64,000 bases of DNA from Faucicola sp902506215. Its GTDB lineage: Bacteria; Pseudomonadota; Gammaproteobacteria; Pseudomonadales; Moraxellaceae. A model generated the notes under the pieces. The model saw nothing but the letters and a program-made list of their open reading frames with translations. It made no database searches and had not been told where the DNA came from. A program made the position numbers and the translations under genes. The stretch spans positions 1,674,001-1,738,000 of the forward strand of contig CP069437.1 in assembly GCA_016888885.1 (NCBI GenBank). The letters run 5' to 3'. How positions within the stretch are numbered: position 1 is the stretch's first letter; every line of letters starts with the position of its first letter. This document shows positions 26,713 through 34,776 of the stretch, one piece after another.

Positions 26713-27417
26713 ATGCGTTTAGACAAATTTTTAAGCAAAGCCACCGAGCTATCGCGTAAAGACTGCAAAAAAATCTTGCACGCAGGCGAAGTCACTGTCA
26801 ATGGCGAGGTGGTCAAAGATTCAAGCCTACACATCGATGAAGTGGGTGACGATATCGAATGGGCGGGTGAGCCGTTATCAGTCGCGATGGGCAATCGCTA
26901 CTTACTGTTATATAAGCCAGAAGGCTTTGAGTGCACCCTAAAGCCAAAAGAGTGGCCGATTGTCACAGACTTGATTGATGTACCCCAGCTAGGTAGTTTG
27001 CGGATTGCGGGGCGACTCGATGTCGACACCACCGGTGCGCTGCTACTTAGCGATGATGGTGGCTTTTTGCACCGCGTTACTAGCCCCAAACATCATGTGG
27101 CAAAGGTGTATGAGTTGACCCTTGCCGAGCCAATGACTGAAGCACAACAGGCATTTGCTATCAAAGAATTGGCAAAAGGCATCATGCTTGAAGACGAGTA
27201 TGATAAAACCAAACCCGCTGAGTTAAGTTTTTCTGATGCTACCCATGCCAAGCTGGTACTCACGGAAGGCAAATACCACCAAGTCAAGCGCATGATGGGC
27301 TACTTTGGCAATAAAGTCATTGGGCTACACCGTGCCAGCATCGGTAACATTACCTTAGCAGGATTAGAAAAAGGCGAAAGCCGGTTTTTGACCGCTGAAG
27401 AAATTGACCAATTTTAA
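26713..27417 (+). CDS. rsuA: 16S rRNA pseudouridine-516 synthase
   Basis: The 234-residue protein has an N-terminal S4 RNA-binding domain (MRLDKFLSKATELSRKDCKK...VTVNGEVV) and an RsuA-type pseudouridine synthase domain with the catalytic motif AGRLDVDTTGALLLSDDG (about 96-113, catalytic Asp in RLD). The C-terminal part has EGKYHQVKRMM. It makes pseudouridine 516 in 16S rRNA, though RluB/E/F relatives share the fold. The lack of the long tail of RluB/F favours RsuA. It overlaps the convergent next gene by 4 bp. Confidence 0.9.
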   Translation: MRLDKFLSKATELSRKDCKKILHAGEVTVNGEVVKDSSLHIDEVGDDIEWAGEPLSVAMGNRYLLLYKPEGFECTLKPKEWPIVTDLIDVPQLGSLRIAGRLDVDTTGALLLSDDGGFLHRVTSPKHHVAKVYELTLAEPMTEAQQAFAIKELAKGIMLEDEYDKTKPAELSFSDATHAKLVLTEGKYHQVKRMMGYFGNKVIGLHRASIGNITLAGLEKGESRFLTAEEIDQF

Positions 27418-28073
27418 CCATTTAGCGGCAGCGTCACACCCACGATTTTCCACTGAATAAGCCCTTGGCGCTGCAAGCGGAGCGTTAAGGGATAGCCACG
27501 CACCTGTCCGGTGACTTCAAAACAGTTAAAACCACAATAGTGGGTGGTCGGTTGGGTCTGTGACGTTGCTGTGGTGGCATTAGGATTAGGCGATTGCAGT
27601 TGTTGTTTGATTTTTTGATTAAGCTCAGCTGAATTGCGTGCCAAAATCAAGTCTTTAATATCAATCTTATCCATCGCTACGGCCACCAAGCCCCCCAGTA
27701 GTTTGACATTTGTTTTGAGCAGCTCGCTGGTCGCTTGTCCTGTCATCGCATACTGTACGCCCTCTGGCGTGACGGTATTATCCACGGCTTGATTAACCAT
27801 TTTATTCACTAAGTCATCAGGGTTTAGCGCGATATTGAGCATCTGCAAAATAGGGGATTTTGCCACATGATTGGCTTTTTCTATTAATACAGGGCTTAGC
27901 TGTGATTTGATACTTTGCTGCAGTTGCGTAAATTCAATCGCTGCACTGATGGTGTCTGCTTGTTGTGCATCATAGGCTTTTTTCAGTTGGTACACTGCCC
28001 AATAAGGGGATGCAAATACCCATGCGATGAAAATCAGTGCCAGGATGATTAGCAAAGATAATACTTTTTTCAT
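27414..28073 (-). CDS. DUF2939-family protein with N-terminal membrane anchor
   Basis: The 219-residue protein has one N-terminal transmembrane segment or signal anchor (VLSLLIILALIFIAWVFA, residues 4-21), followed by PYWAVYQLKKAYDAQQADTI, the conserved start of DUF2939 proteins. The remainder is probably periplasmic. No catalytic motif is visible and the function is unknown. It is convergent with rsuA, overlapping by 4 bp. Confidence 0.75.
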   Translation of the reverse strand: MKKVLSLLIILALIFIAWVFASPYWAVYQLKKAYDAQQADTISAAIEFTQLQQSIKSQLSPVLIEKANHVAKSPILQMLNIALNPDDLVNKMVNQAVDNTVTPEGVQYAMTGQATSELLKTNVKLLGGLVAVAMDKIDIKDLILARNSAELNQKIKQQLQSPNPNATTATSQTQPTTHYCGFNCFEVTGQVRGYPLTLRLQRQGLIQWKIVGVTLPLNG

Positions 28074-28326
28074 AAATGACTATCAGGGTTAGAGTTTGCT
28101 AATTAGTTTAAAACAATGGGCTAGGCTGTTGCGTATTTTTCTTGCAAAAAAAGCAAAATATTTTTGCGCTGATAGCCGATTATTTGCTTGATTATTTAAC
28201 AAAAATCGCCACTATATTGCATATTTTTAAATTTTAGTCTTTCAAAGGTTTGGCAGCTGTTAAACGTTGCTACTGGTCGAACCCACTCTTCCGTACTGTC
28301 AACACTATGCTGCCAAAGGAGTTACT

Positions 28327-29496
28327 ATGTCAAAACGCGATTTTTATGAAGTATTAGGGGTAGATAAAACCGCTAATGAACAAGAAATCAAAATAGCCTA
28401 CCGCAAACTTGCGATGAAATATCATCCAGACCGTAATCCTGATGACCCTGCCGCCGAAGAAAAATTCAAAGAAGCCTCGATGGCGTACGAAGTGCTAAGT
28501 GATGACGACAAACGCTCAGCGTATGACCGTATGGGGCATGCCGCGTTTGAGAATGGCATGGGCGGTGGCGGCTTTGGCGGTGGAAACTTCCAAGACATTT
28601 TTGGCGATATTTTTGGCGGCATGGGCGGCGGTCGTCGTGGTGGCAGCACGGGCGGCTTCCAAGACATTTTTGGCGACATTTTTGGGGGTCGCACAGGGGG
28701 TGGACGTAGCAGACGCGGCTCAGATTTACGCTATATGCTCGATTTGACGCTTGAAGAAGCGGTGCAAGGGACAAAAAAAGAAATTACCTTTACCGCACCT
28801 GCCCCTTGTGAAACTTGTGATGGTAAGGGCGCCAAAGACAGCAGCGATATCGTGACCTGCGCAACTTGTGGCGGCGTAGGCGTGGTACGTATGCAGCAAG
28901 GCTTTTTTGCTGTGCAACAAACCTGCCCCAACTGTGGCGGCTCAGGTAAACAAATCAAAAATCCTTGCAATGACTGTCATGGCTCGGGCGTTAAAGAAAA
29001 ATCACGCACCCTTGAAGTCACCATTCCTGCCGGCATCGACAATGGCGATCGGGTACGTTTAACGGGCGAAGGTGAAGCGATTACAGGCGGTGAAAGCGGT
29101 GACTTGTATGTCGAAATCCGTGTGGCACAGCACCCTATTTTTACCCGTGAAGGCGCTGATTTATACATGGATGTGCCAATCAGCTTTGCAGATGCAGCCT
29201 TAGGTCGTGAGATGGAAGTACCAACGCTTGAAGGACGTATCAATTTACGCATTCCCGAAGGCACCCAAAGCCATAAAGTATTTCGTATCAAAGGCAAAGG
29301 CGTTACCCCCGTGCGCACGACGATGAAAGGCGACTTGTTGTGCCGTGTGGTGGTGGAGACACCGACCAACCTTAACAACGAACAAAAAAAGCTACTTCGT
29401 CAGCTACAATCATCCATGGGTGATCATCAGCAATCACCCCAGAAAAAATCCTTCTTTGATAAACTCAAAGAAGATGTCAAAGACTTGTTTGACTAA
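28327..29496 (+). CDS. dnaJ: Chaperone protein DnaJ
   Basis: The 389-residue protein starts MSKRDFYEVLGV and has the J domain with HPD (YHPDRN, about residues 34-39), a G/F-rich linker (about 75-142), four CxxCxGxG-type zinc repeats (CETCDGKG, CATCGGVG, CPNCGGSG, CNDCHGSG), and the C-terminal substrate-binding domains. It is the Hsp40 co-chaperone of DnaK, which is not in this window. The G/F region contains a duplicated FQDIFGDIFGG block. The start follows GGAG at 28318-28321; a longer frame from 28267 would add 20 residues and is not preferred. Confidence 0.98.
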   Translation: MSKRDFYEVLGVDKTANEQEIKIAYRKLAMKYHPDRNPDDPAAEEKFKEASMAYEVLSDDDKRSAYDRMGHAAFENGMGGGGFGGGNFQDIFGDIFGGMGGGRRGGSTGGFQDIFGDIFGGRTGGGRSRRGSDLRYMLDLTLEEAVQGTKKEITFTAPAPCETCDGKGAKDSSDIVTCATCGGVGVVRMQQGFFAVQQTCPNCGGSGKQIKNPCNDCHGSGVKEKSRTLEVTIPAGIDNGDRVRLTGEGEAITGGESGDLYVEIRVAQHPIFTREGADLYMDVPISFADAALGREMEVPTLEGRINLRIPEGTQSHKVFRIKGKGVTPVRTTMKGDLLCRVVVETPTNLNNEQKKLLRQLQSSMGDHQQSPQKKSFFDKLKEDVKDLFD

Positions 29497-29515
29497 ATTT
29501 TATTGGTCTGATAGA

Positions 29516-29531
29516 TGTTTCACGTGAAACA
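29516..29531. promoter_or_regulatory. parS: parS ParB-binding site (perfect) after dnaJ
   Basis: TGTTTCACGTGAAACA is an exact consensus copy in the dnaJ-dapB gap, just before the dnaJ terminator. Confidence 0.88.
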
Positions 29532-29533
29532 TT

Positions 29534-29565
29534 AAACCCTTGTAATGATTGCAAGGGTTTTTTTT
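29534..29565 (+). terminator. Terminator after dnaJ
   Basis: The stem AAACCCTTG (29534-29542) pairs with CAAGGGTTT (29552-29560) and is followed by a T tract. Confidence 0.82.
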
Positions 29566-29709
29566 GGCACAAGCCAGTATTGAGTTACGCTAGGATTCAG
29601 CGAGACAAGCTGTTATGATTTGAACTTAGAAATTTATGCAAGAAAATCAGGCTAGAAAATCAAATTAGAAAGTTACACTAGGTAATTGGGCTAGATAAAG
29701 GATAAGCAA

Positions 29710-30516
29710 ATGGTAAAAATCGGGGTCATAGGCGCAGGTGGGCGCATGGGACGTATGCTGATTCAAGCGGTGGCACAAAACCCACAAACTACCCTTGCAG
29801 GCGCGATAGAGCGTCAAGGCTCAAGCTTGTTGGGCGTGGATGCGGGCGAGCTAGTTAATCTCGACAAAACTAATGTCGCTTTGGTCGATGACTTGGCAGG
29901 GGTCATTCATGATATTGATGTGCTCATAGATTTTAGCTTGCCTGAGTCGACTGCCAAAAACTTACAACTTTGTGCTGACAAAGGCGTCAATATGGTCATT
30001 GGGACAACAGGCCTAAACGATGAACAAAACGCTATCTTAAAACAGGCAAGTGAAAAAATCGCCATCGTATATGCAGGTAATTATTCAACTGGGGTGAATT
30101 TAACCCTTAAACTGCTTGAAATGGCTGCCAAAGCATTTGGTGACAGCGCCGATGTCGAAATCATCGAAGCCCACCATAAACACAAAATTGATGCGCCATC
30201 GGGCACCGCTTATATGATGGCTGAAGCGGTTGCCAAAGGACGCGGTCAAAACCTAAAAGACGTGGCAATTTATGGCCGCGAAGGTCAAACTGGGGCACGC
30301 AAAGCAGGCGAGATTGGTATCCATGCCATTCGCGGTGGCGAGATTGTCGGCGACCATACAGTGATGTTTATCGCCGATGGCGAGATGGTAGAAATCACTC
30401 ATAAAGCGCGTGAGCGCATGACTTTTGCCGCAGGGGCGGTGCGCGCTGCGGTGTGGGTCAATGAGCAGCAAACAGGACAGTTTGATATGCAAGATGTGCT
30501 TGGGCTGAAAGATTAA
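29710..30516 (+). CDS. dapB: 4-hydroxy-tetrahydrodipicolinate reductase
   Basis: The 268-residue enzyme starts MVKIGVIGAGGRMGRMLI (NAD(P)-binding loop) and contains EAHHKHKIDAPSGTAYMMAE (about residues 155-174, with the catalytic His and Lys) and an IHAIRGGEIVGDH signature. It acts in lysine and diaminopimelate synthesis. It follows dnaJ, a common neighbour pair in gammaproteobacteria. carA-carB, which usually follow in related genomes, are displaced by an insert that begins at 30517 directly after the stop codon. Confidence 0.97.
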   Translation: MVKIGVIGAGGRMGRMLIQAVAQNPQTTLAGAIERQGSSLLGVDAGELVNLDKTNVALVDDLAGVIHDIDVLIDFSLPESTAKNLQLCADKGVNMVIGTTGLNDEQNAILKQASEKIAIVYAGNYSTGVNLTLKLLEMAAKAFGDSADVEIIEAHHKHKIDAPSGTAYMMAEAVAKGRGQNLKDVAIYGREGQTGARKAGEIGIHAIRGGEIVGDHTVMFIADGEMVEITHKARERMTFAAGAVRAAVWVNEQQTGQFDMQDVLGLKD

Positions 30517-30519
30517 TAA

Positions 30520-30552
30520 GGACGCGGGTTCAACTCCCGCCATCGCCACCCA
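30520..30552 (+). pseudogene. 3'-end fragment of tmRNA (ssrA), att-like scar
   Basis: The 33 nt start GGACGCGGGTTCAACTCC and continue into a CATCGCCACC tail. This matches the T-arm and acceptor 3' strand of a tmRNA gene (T arm GCGGGTTCAACTCCCGC, 7-nt acceptor strand, ACC). There is no matching 5' part: the upstream sequence is dapB. The 3' end of ssrA is a known target for integrases of phages and islands, so this looks like an attachment-site copy left by integration. No integrase gene is in view. Confidence 0.7.
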
Positions 30553-30576
30553 CGTCACTAAAATAGGGTTCAACTT

Positions 30577-31896
30577 ATGACAGAAAATTTTAGTATTACC
30601 ATAAAAAACTTTAAAAGCTACAAAGAGGCAACATTGCCACTTGCTCCTTTAACTTTGCTAATTGGAGCAAACGCGTCTGGTAAAAGTAATGCGATTGAGG
30701 CATTTCGGTTTTTAAGTTGGGTGGCTGGTGGCGAGCGTCTTTCGACCTTAAAGAATCGGGTTAATGATTCAGATAAAATTATTCGCGGAAACGTCAGTGA
30801 TTTGCCATTTAGAGAAACAGAACAATTTGTACTAAGTTTTTCAGCCGATTCTTCAAATTATGAAAGTATATTCAATATTCGTTTTAATGAGATATATTTT
30901 GGTTTTGAGATAATTGAAACAGAGAATGAGAATTTCATTTTTACTTTTGATGATGTTGCCGATGATGGTATATACGTTTCACAAGAATCTCTAAGTAATA
31001 ACTTTGCAATTGATGAAAATAAAACTATTTTTTCAATTAAAAATAGTGATTATTCTGATGTCTTTAATCTTAGTAAAGAATTATTAAGTTTTTTTCTTAA
31101 AGAAAATGGCAGTCCATATAAAATTGAAAAAATATATAATGATATTAATTTTCTAAAATCATTAATTTTAAATGCTTACTTTTTTGACTTTGTACCTAGT
31201 CAAATGCGTTATGAAAGTTTAAGCGAAAAGGATTTACGTTCAAATGGTCAAAACCTTGCAGGGGTTTTACATTATCTTTGTGAAAAAGACAGACACGCTA
31301 GCGATAACAAAACCAAATTATTAAACTTAATTAAAAGCTTGCCCGAACAAAATATCATCGACATCAAGTTTTATGTTGACCACCGTGAGCGTGTCGAATT
31401 TGCCTTAATCGAAAATTTTGGCAATACGCCAAAAGAATTTCCGATGGATTTATTATCCGATGGCACGCTCAAAGTTCTAGCAATTGCCACGGCTTTGTTA
31501 TCTGTGTCCACTGGTTCAACACTAGTGATTGAAGAAATTGATAACAGTATTCATCCTAGCCGCGCCCATGATATTTTAAGCTTAATGCGTCAATATGCTG
31601 AAGAACGTGGGCTTAAATTATTGCTTTCTACCCATAATCCTGCTTTGATGGATGCCATCCCCGATGAAGCCTTAGCGGATGTGGTTTTTTGCTACCGTGA
31701 CCCACAACAAGGCGATAGCCGTTTGGTAAGATTGGGTGATTTGGATGATTATGTGGGATTGGTTGTGCAAGGCTCGTTAGGCGATTTGGTAAAACGCGGT
31801 ATTGTTGAGCGGTTTGTTAAACATCCAAAGACAAAAGAAGAAAAGAAAAAACAAGCCTTAGATTGGCTCAAGCAGATGCAGGTAGATAGTCAATGA
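30577..31896 (+). CDS. AAA/ABC-type ATPase of a two-gene ATPase-nuclease cassette
   Basis: The 439-residue protein has an SMC/ABC-like ATPase fold: NFKSYKEATLPLAPLTLLIG then Walker A GANASGKSN (30-38), an ABC-signature-like LLSDGT (292-297), Walker B LVIEEID (316-322) and a switch histidine in STHNP (351-355). The middle (about 90-200) is AT-rich and variable. This is the AAA_15/AAA_21 (OLD/RecF-like) class used by several anti-phage systems. It has no TOPRIM domain, unlike OLD nucleases. The stop overlaps the next gene's start by ATGA, so the two are translated together. Composition is markedly more AT-rich than the neighbours, and it starts 25 bp after a tmRNA-end scar, which suggests acquisition. 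The anti-phage role is an inference. Confidence 0.85.
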   Translation: MTENFSITIKNFKSYKEATLPLAPLTLLIGANASGKSNAIEAFRFLSWVAGGERLSTLKNRVNDSDKIIRGNVSDLPFRETEQFVLSFSADSSNYESIFNIRFNEIYFGFEIIETENENFIFTFDDVADDGIYVSQESLSNNFAIDENKTIFSIKNSDYSDVFNLSKELLSFFLKENGSPYKIEKIYNDINFLKSLILNAYFFDFVPSQMRYESLSEKDLRSNGQNLAGVLHYLCEKDRHASDNKTKLLNLIKSLPEQNIIDIKFYVDHRERVEFALIENFGNTPKEFPMDLLSDGTLKVLAIATALLSVSTGSTLVIEEIDNSIHPSRAHDILSLMRQYAEERGLKLLLSTHNPALMDAIPDEALADVVFCYRDPQQGDSRLVRLGDLDDYVGLVVQGSLGDLVKRGIVERFVKHPKTKEEKKKQALDWLKQMQVDSQ

Positions 31897-32381
31897 ATGC
31901 TATTTGTTTAATTGATACAACTGTTTTATTAAACCTTCTCAATGTCCCCAATCGTAGTCAAAATTCAACACAAATCAGTACAGAATTTGCTGTTTTAGTC
32001 GAGCTTAATTGCACCTTTATTATTCCGCTTGTGGCTGTCATTGAAACAGGCAATCATATTAGCCAAAATGGTGATGGTCGCTTGCGTCGCGAATCTGCAA
32101 ACCGATTTTTCAAAACCATCAAACAGTCTTTAAACGGTGAAATCCCTTTTCGTATTAGTGATTTTGACTTAACCGATGAGTTAAAAGATTGGCTGGGTCA
32201 ATTTCCTAATGAAGTGGGTAAAAATAAGCTTCCAACCAAACCCAATGAAGGAATCAGTTTAACAGATTTTTCGATTGTAAAAGAATTTGAAAAGCTGTGC
32301 CAACTATATCCCATGAGTGAGATTTTTATTTGGTCGTTAGATTCTGATTTAAAAAACTATCACCAAGGAAAAAGCCACTAA
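31893..32381 (+). CDS. PIN-like nuclease, partner of the upstream ATPase
   Basis: The 162-residue protein has spaced acidic residues typical of the PIN fold: CLIDTTVLL (Asp8), VIETGNH (Glu51), SLTDFSIVK (Asp125) and WSLDSDL (Asp150/152). PIN domains are metal-dependent ribonucleases, best known as VapC toxins. VapC-type proteins are usually about 130 residues with a small antitoxin upstream, but here the partner is a large ATPase. It overlaps that gene by 4 bp and ends inside a terminator stem at 32369-32402. The domain call is from motif spacing and is not certain. Confidence 0.7.
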   Translation: MNAICLIDTTVLLNLLNVPNRSQNSTQISTEFAVLVELNCTFIIPLVAVIETGNHISQNGDGRLRRESANRFFKTIKQSLNGEIPFRISDFDLTDELKDWLGQFPNEVGKNKLPTKPNEGISLTDFSIVKEFEKLCQLYPMSEIFIWSLDSDLKNYHQGKSH

Positions 32382-32402
32382 CTTCTGCTAGTGGCTTTTT
32401 TT
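32369..32402. terminator. Terminator ending the ATPase-PIN cassette
   Basis: The 12-bp stem AAAAAGCCACTA (32369-32380) pairs with TAGTGGCTTTTT (32389-32400), followed by more T. It overlaps the PIN gene stop codon and can also serve thiC on the other strand. Confidence 0.88.
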
Positions 32403-32410
32403 AATAAAAT

Positions 32411-34420
32411 TTAAACTTCTTTATACAGCTGTTTACCTTCTTCAATAAATTTTTGCTTCATCTGCTCCATGCCTAGGCGGACTTCATCGGCAGACGCTTC
32501 ACCCACTTGACCGACCAATTCAGTATCCACCTGCTTGATAGCGTGGCTGGCATCCGATAACTCACCTGTATCAGGGGTGATGTCTTGCCCAAGCTGTGGT
32601 TTATTAAACTCAAGCCCTGCTGCATAATCCCGCACATTTTGGGTGATTTTCATCGAGCAGAATTTTGGACCGCACATCGAGCAAAAATGCGCCGATTTAT
32701 GCGCTTCTTTTGGCAAGGTTTCATCATGGAATTCACGTGCCGTGTCTGGGTCTAGGCTGAGATTAAACTGGTCATCCCAGCGAAACTCAAAACGCGCTTT
32801 TGACAAGGCATTATCCCGTGCTTGGGCACCTGGATGTCCTTTTGCCAAGTCTGCTGCATGTGCGGCGATTTTGTAAGTGATGATACCGTCTTTGACATCC
32901 TTTTTGTTCGGCAGACCTAAATGCTCTTTTGGCGTCACATAACACAGCATGGCAGTGCCATACCAACCAATCATCGCCGCACCAATCGCAGATGTGATGT
33001 GGTCGTAGCCTGGGGCGATATCGGTCGTCAAAGGTCCAAGGGTGTAAAAAGGCGCTTCTTTACAGACTTCAAGCTGTAAGTCCATGTTTTCTTTGATACG
33101 GTTCATGGCAACGTGTCCTGGACCTTCAATCATCACCTGCACGTCATGTTGCCATGCCACTTGGGTCAGCTCGCCCAAGGTTTTGAGCTCACCAAACTGC
33201 GCATCATCGTTGGCGTCTTGTAGGCAACCGGGGCGCAAACCATCACCCAGACTAAACGCCACATCGTAGGCTTTCATAATCTCGCAAATTTCTTCAAAGT
33301 GGGTATAAAGAAAATTCTCTTTATGATGGGCAAGACACCACTGTGCCATAATCGAGCCGCCGCGTGACACGATACCCGTCAAACGATTGGCGGTCACCGG
33401 TACGTAGCGCAGCAGTACGCCCGCGTGAATGGTAAAATAATCAACACCTTGCTCGGCTTGTTCAATCAAGGTGTCTTTAAAGATTTCCCATGTCAAATCT
33501 TCGGCAACGCCATCCACTTTTTCTAGGGCTTGATAAATCGGTACGGTACCGATGGGCACGGGGGAGTTACGGATAATCCATTCACGGGTTTCATGGATAT
33601 GCTTACCGGTTGATAAGTCCATGATGGTGTCCGCGCCCCAACGGGTAGCCCAGGTCATCTTGGCAACTTCTTCATCAATGCTAGAGCCCAGGGCTGAATT
33701 ACCTATATTGGCATTGATTTTAACCAAAAAATTGCGCCCAATAATCATCGGTTCTGATTCGGGATGGTTGATGTTATTGGGAATAATCGCCCGTCCTGCA
33801 GCGACTTCGGCACGCACAAATTCTGGGGTGATGAGTTTGGGGGTGTTGGCACCAAAGTTGTTACCAGCGTGCTGACGCATATCCGTCAGTTCATGCTGTT
33901 TTTGGGTTTCACGGATGGCGATGTATTCCATCTCTGGGGTGATGATGCCTTGTTTGGCGTAGTGCATTTGGGTGACGTTTTTGCCATTGATCGCCCGTCT
34001 TGGCTTGTCGATATGCCCAAAGCGTAGGTTAGCAGTGGCGATGTCATTGGCGCGCTCATTGCCGTATTGGCTTGAGAGTTTGGCAAGCTGCTCGGTGTCG
34101 CCGCGCGCTTCTATCCAAGCTTGACGCAGTTTTGGTAAGCCTTTGGTTAAGTCAATTTCGACATTGGGGTCGGTATACACCCCTGAGGTGTCATACACAT
34201 AAAACGGTGGGTTTTTTTCGCCTTCTGCCTTGCCAAAACCGCCCACCGGGGTATCGGTCAGGGTGATTTCCCGCATCGGTACTTGAATATCAGGGCGTGA
34301 GCCTTGGATGTAGACTTTGCGAGATGCCGGCAAGGCGCGGGTCAAATCACGCGCTTCTTCTTCAAAGCGGTCGTCGCTAGGGTCACGGTGGGCAGGGGTC
34401 TTGTGGGTAAGTTGGTTCAT
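32411..34420 (-). CDS. thiC: Phosphomethylpyrimidine synthase ThiC
   Basis: The 669-residue protein has the ThiC_Rad_SAM domain with an iron-sulfur motif CSMCGPKFC (about residues 590-598), GDGLRPGC, IEGPGHVAMN and TDIAPGYDHIT. It is a non-canonical radical SAM enzyme that turns aminoimidazole ribotide into the HMP-P precursor of thiamine. The long N-terminal domain (about 1-170) is typical of proteobacterial ThiC. A TPP riboswitch lies upstream at 34539-34622, so it is controlled by thiamine pyrophosphate. It is convergent with the ATPase-PIN insert. Confidence 0.98.
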   Translation of the reverse strand: MNQLTHKTPAHRDPSDDRFEEEARDLTRALPASRKVYIQGSRPDIQVPMREITLTDTPVGGFGKAEGEKNPPFYVYDTSGVYTDPNVEIDLTKGLPKLRQAWIEARGDTEQLAKLSSQYGNERANDIATANLRFGHIDKPRRAINGKNVTQMHYAKQGIITPEMEYIAIRETQKQHELTDMRQHAGNNFGANTPKLITPEFVRAEVAAGRAIIPNNINHPESEPMIIGRNFLVKINANIGNSALGSSIDEEVAKMTWATRWGADTIMDLSTGKHIHETREWIIRNSPVPIGTVPIYQALEKVDGVAEDLTWEIFKDTLIEQAEQGVDYFTIHAGVLLRYVPVTANRLTGIVSRGGSIMAQWCLAHHKENFLYTHFEEICEIMKAYDVAFSLGDGLRPGCLQDANDDAQFGELKTLGELTQVAWQHDVQVMIEGPGHVAMNRIKENMDLQLEVCKEAPFYTLGPLTTDIAPGYDHITSAIGAAMIGWYGTAMLCYVTPKEHLGLPNKKDVKDGIITYKIAAHAADLAKGHPGAQARDNALSKARFEFRWDDQFNLSLDPDTAREFHDETLPKEAHKSAHFCSMCGPKFCSMKITQNVRDYAAGLEFNKPQLGQDITPDTGELSDASHAIKQVDTELVGQVGEASADEVRLGMEQMKQKFIEEGKQLYKEV

Positions 34421-34538
34421 AGCGAGTCCATGTTATGTTATGAAGTGATGGTTTGCTGGACTCGGGCGAAGATAGGTGAGTGTGACTGTTTCTAAAAAAA
34501 CTGATTCTAGAAAAATATTGGTCTAACTAACCTAATAG

Positions 34539-34622
34539 ACGACTTCCCTACAACGGTATTAACCGTGTCAGGTTCGACGGGTATGTCTCAGCCGTTGGTA
34601 TGTCACCCAACTGCACCCCGAG
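34539..34622 (-). ncRNA. TPP riboswitch (THI element) in thiC leader
   Basis: The minus strand between thiC and the TolC-type gene contains ACTCGGGGTGC, CTGAGA, ACCCGTCGAACCTGA and a GTAGGGAAG end, the conserved core of the TPP riboswitch. The distance to the thiC start is about 118 nt, leaving room for an expression platform. Confidence 0.95.
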
Positions 34623-34776
34623 TCAATACCTCCATATTAACAAAAACTCACAGGTTTACCTAATAGATTTTTAGCCATTTTGTACCGATGATTTACTCAA
34701 CTAAATTACTGATTTTTTTGACAACTATCGGTATGATAGAGGCTCCTTGGTTGTTGAAAATGTTGTAATTATTGAT

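Noticed and set aside
30520..30552. Possible complete tRNA at the dapB end
   Set aside because: Only the T-arm and acceptor 3' strand are present; no D or anticodon arm can be formed from the upstream dapB codons.
30253..30573. 106-codon minus-strand frame over the dapB end and the tmRNA fragment
   Set aside because: It crosses dapB and an RNA-gene fragment, so it is chance.
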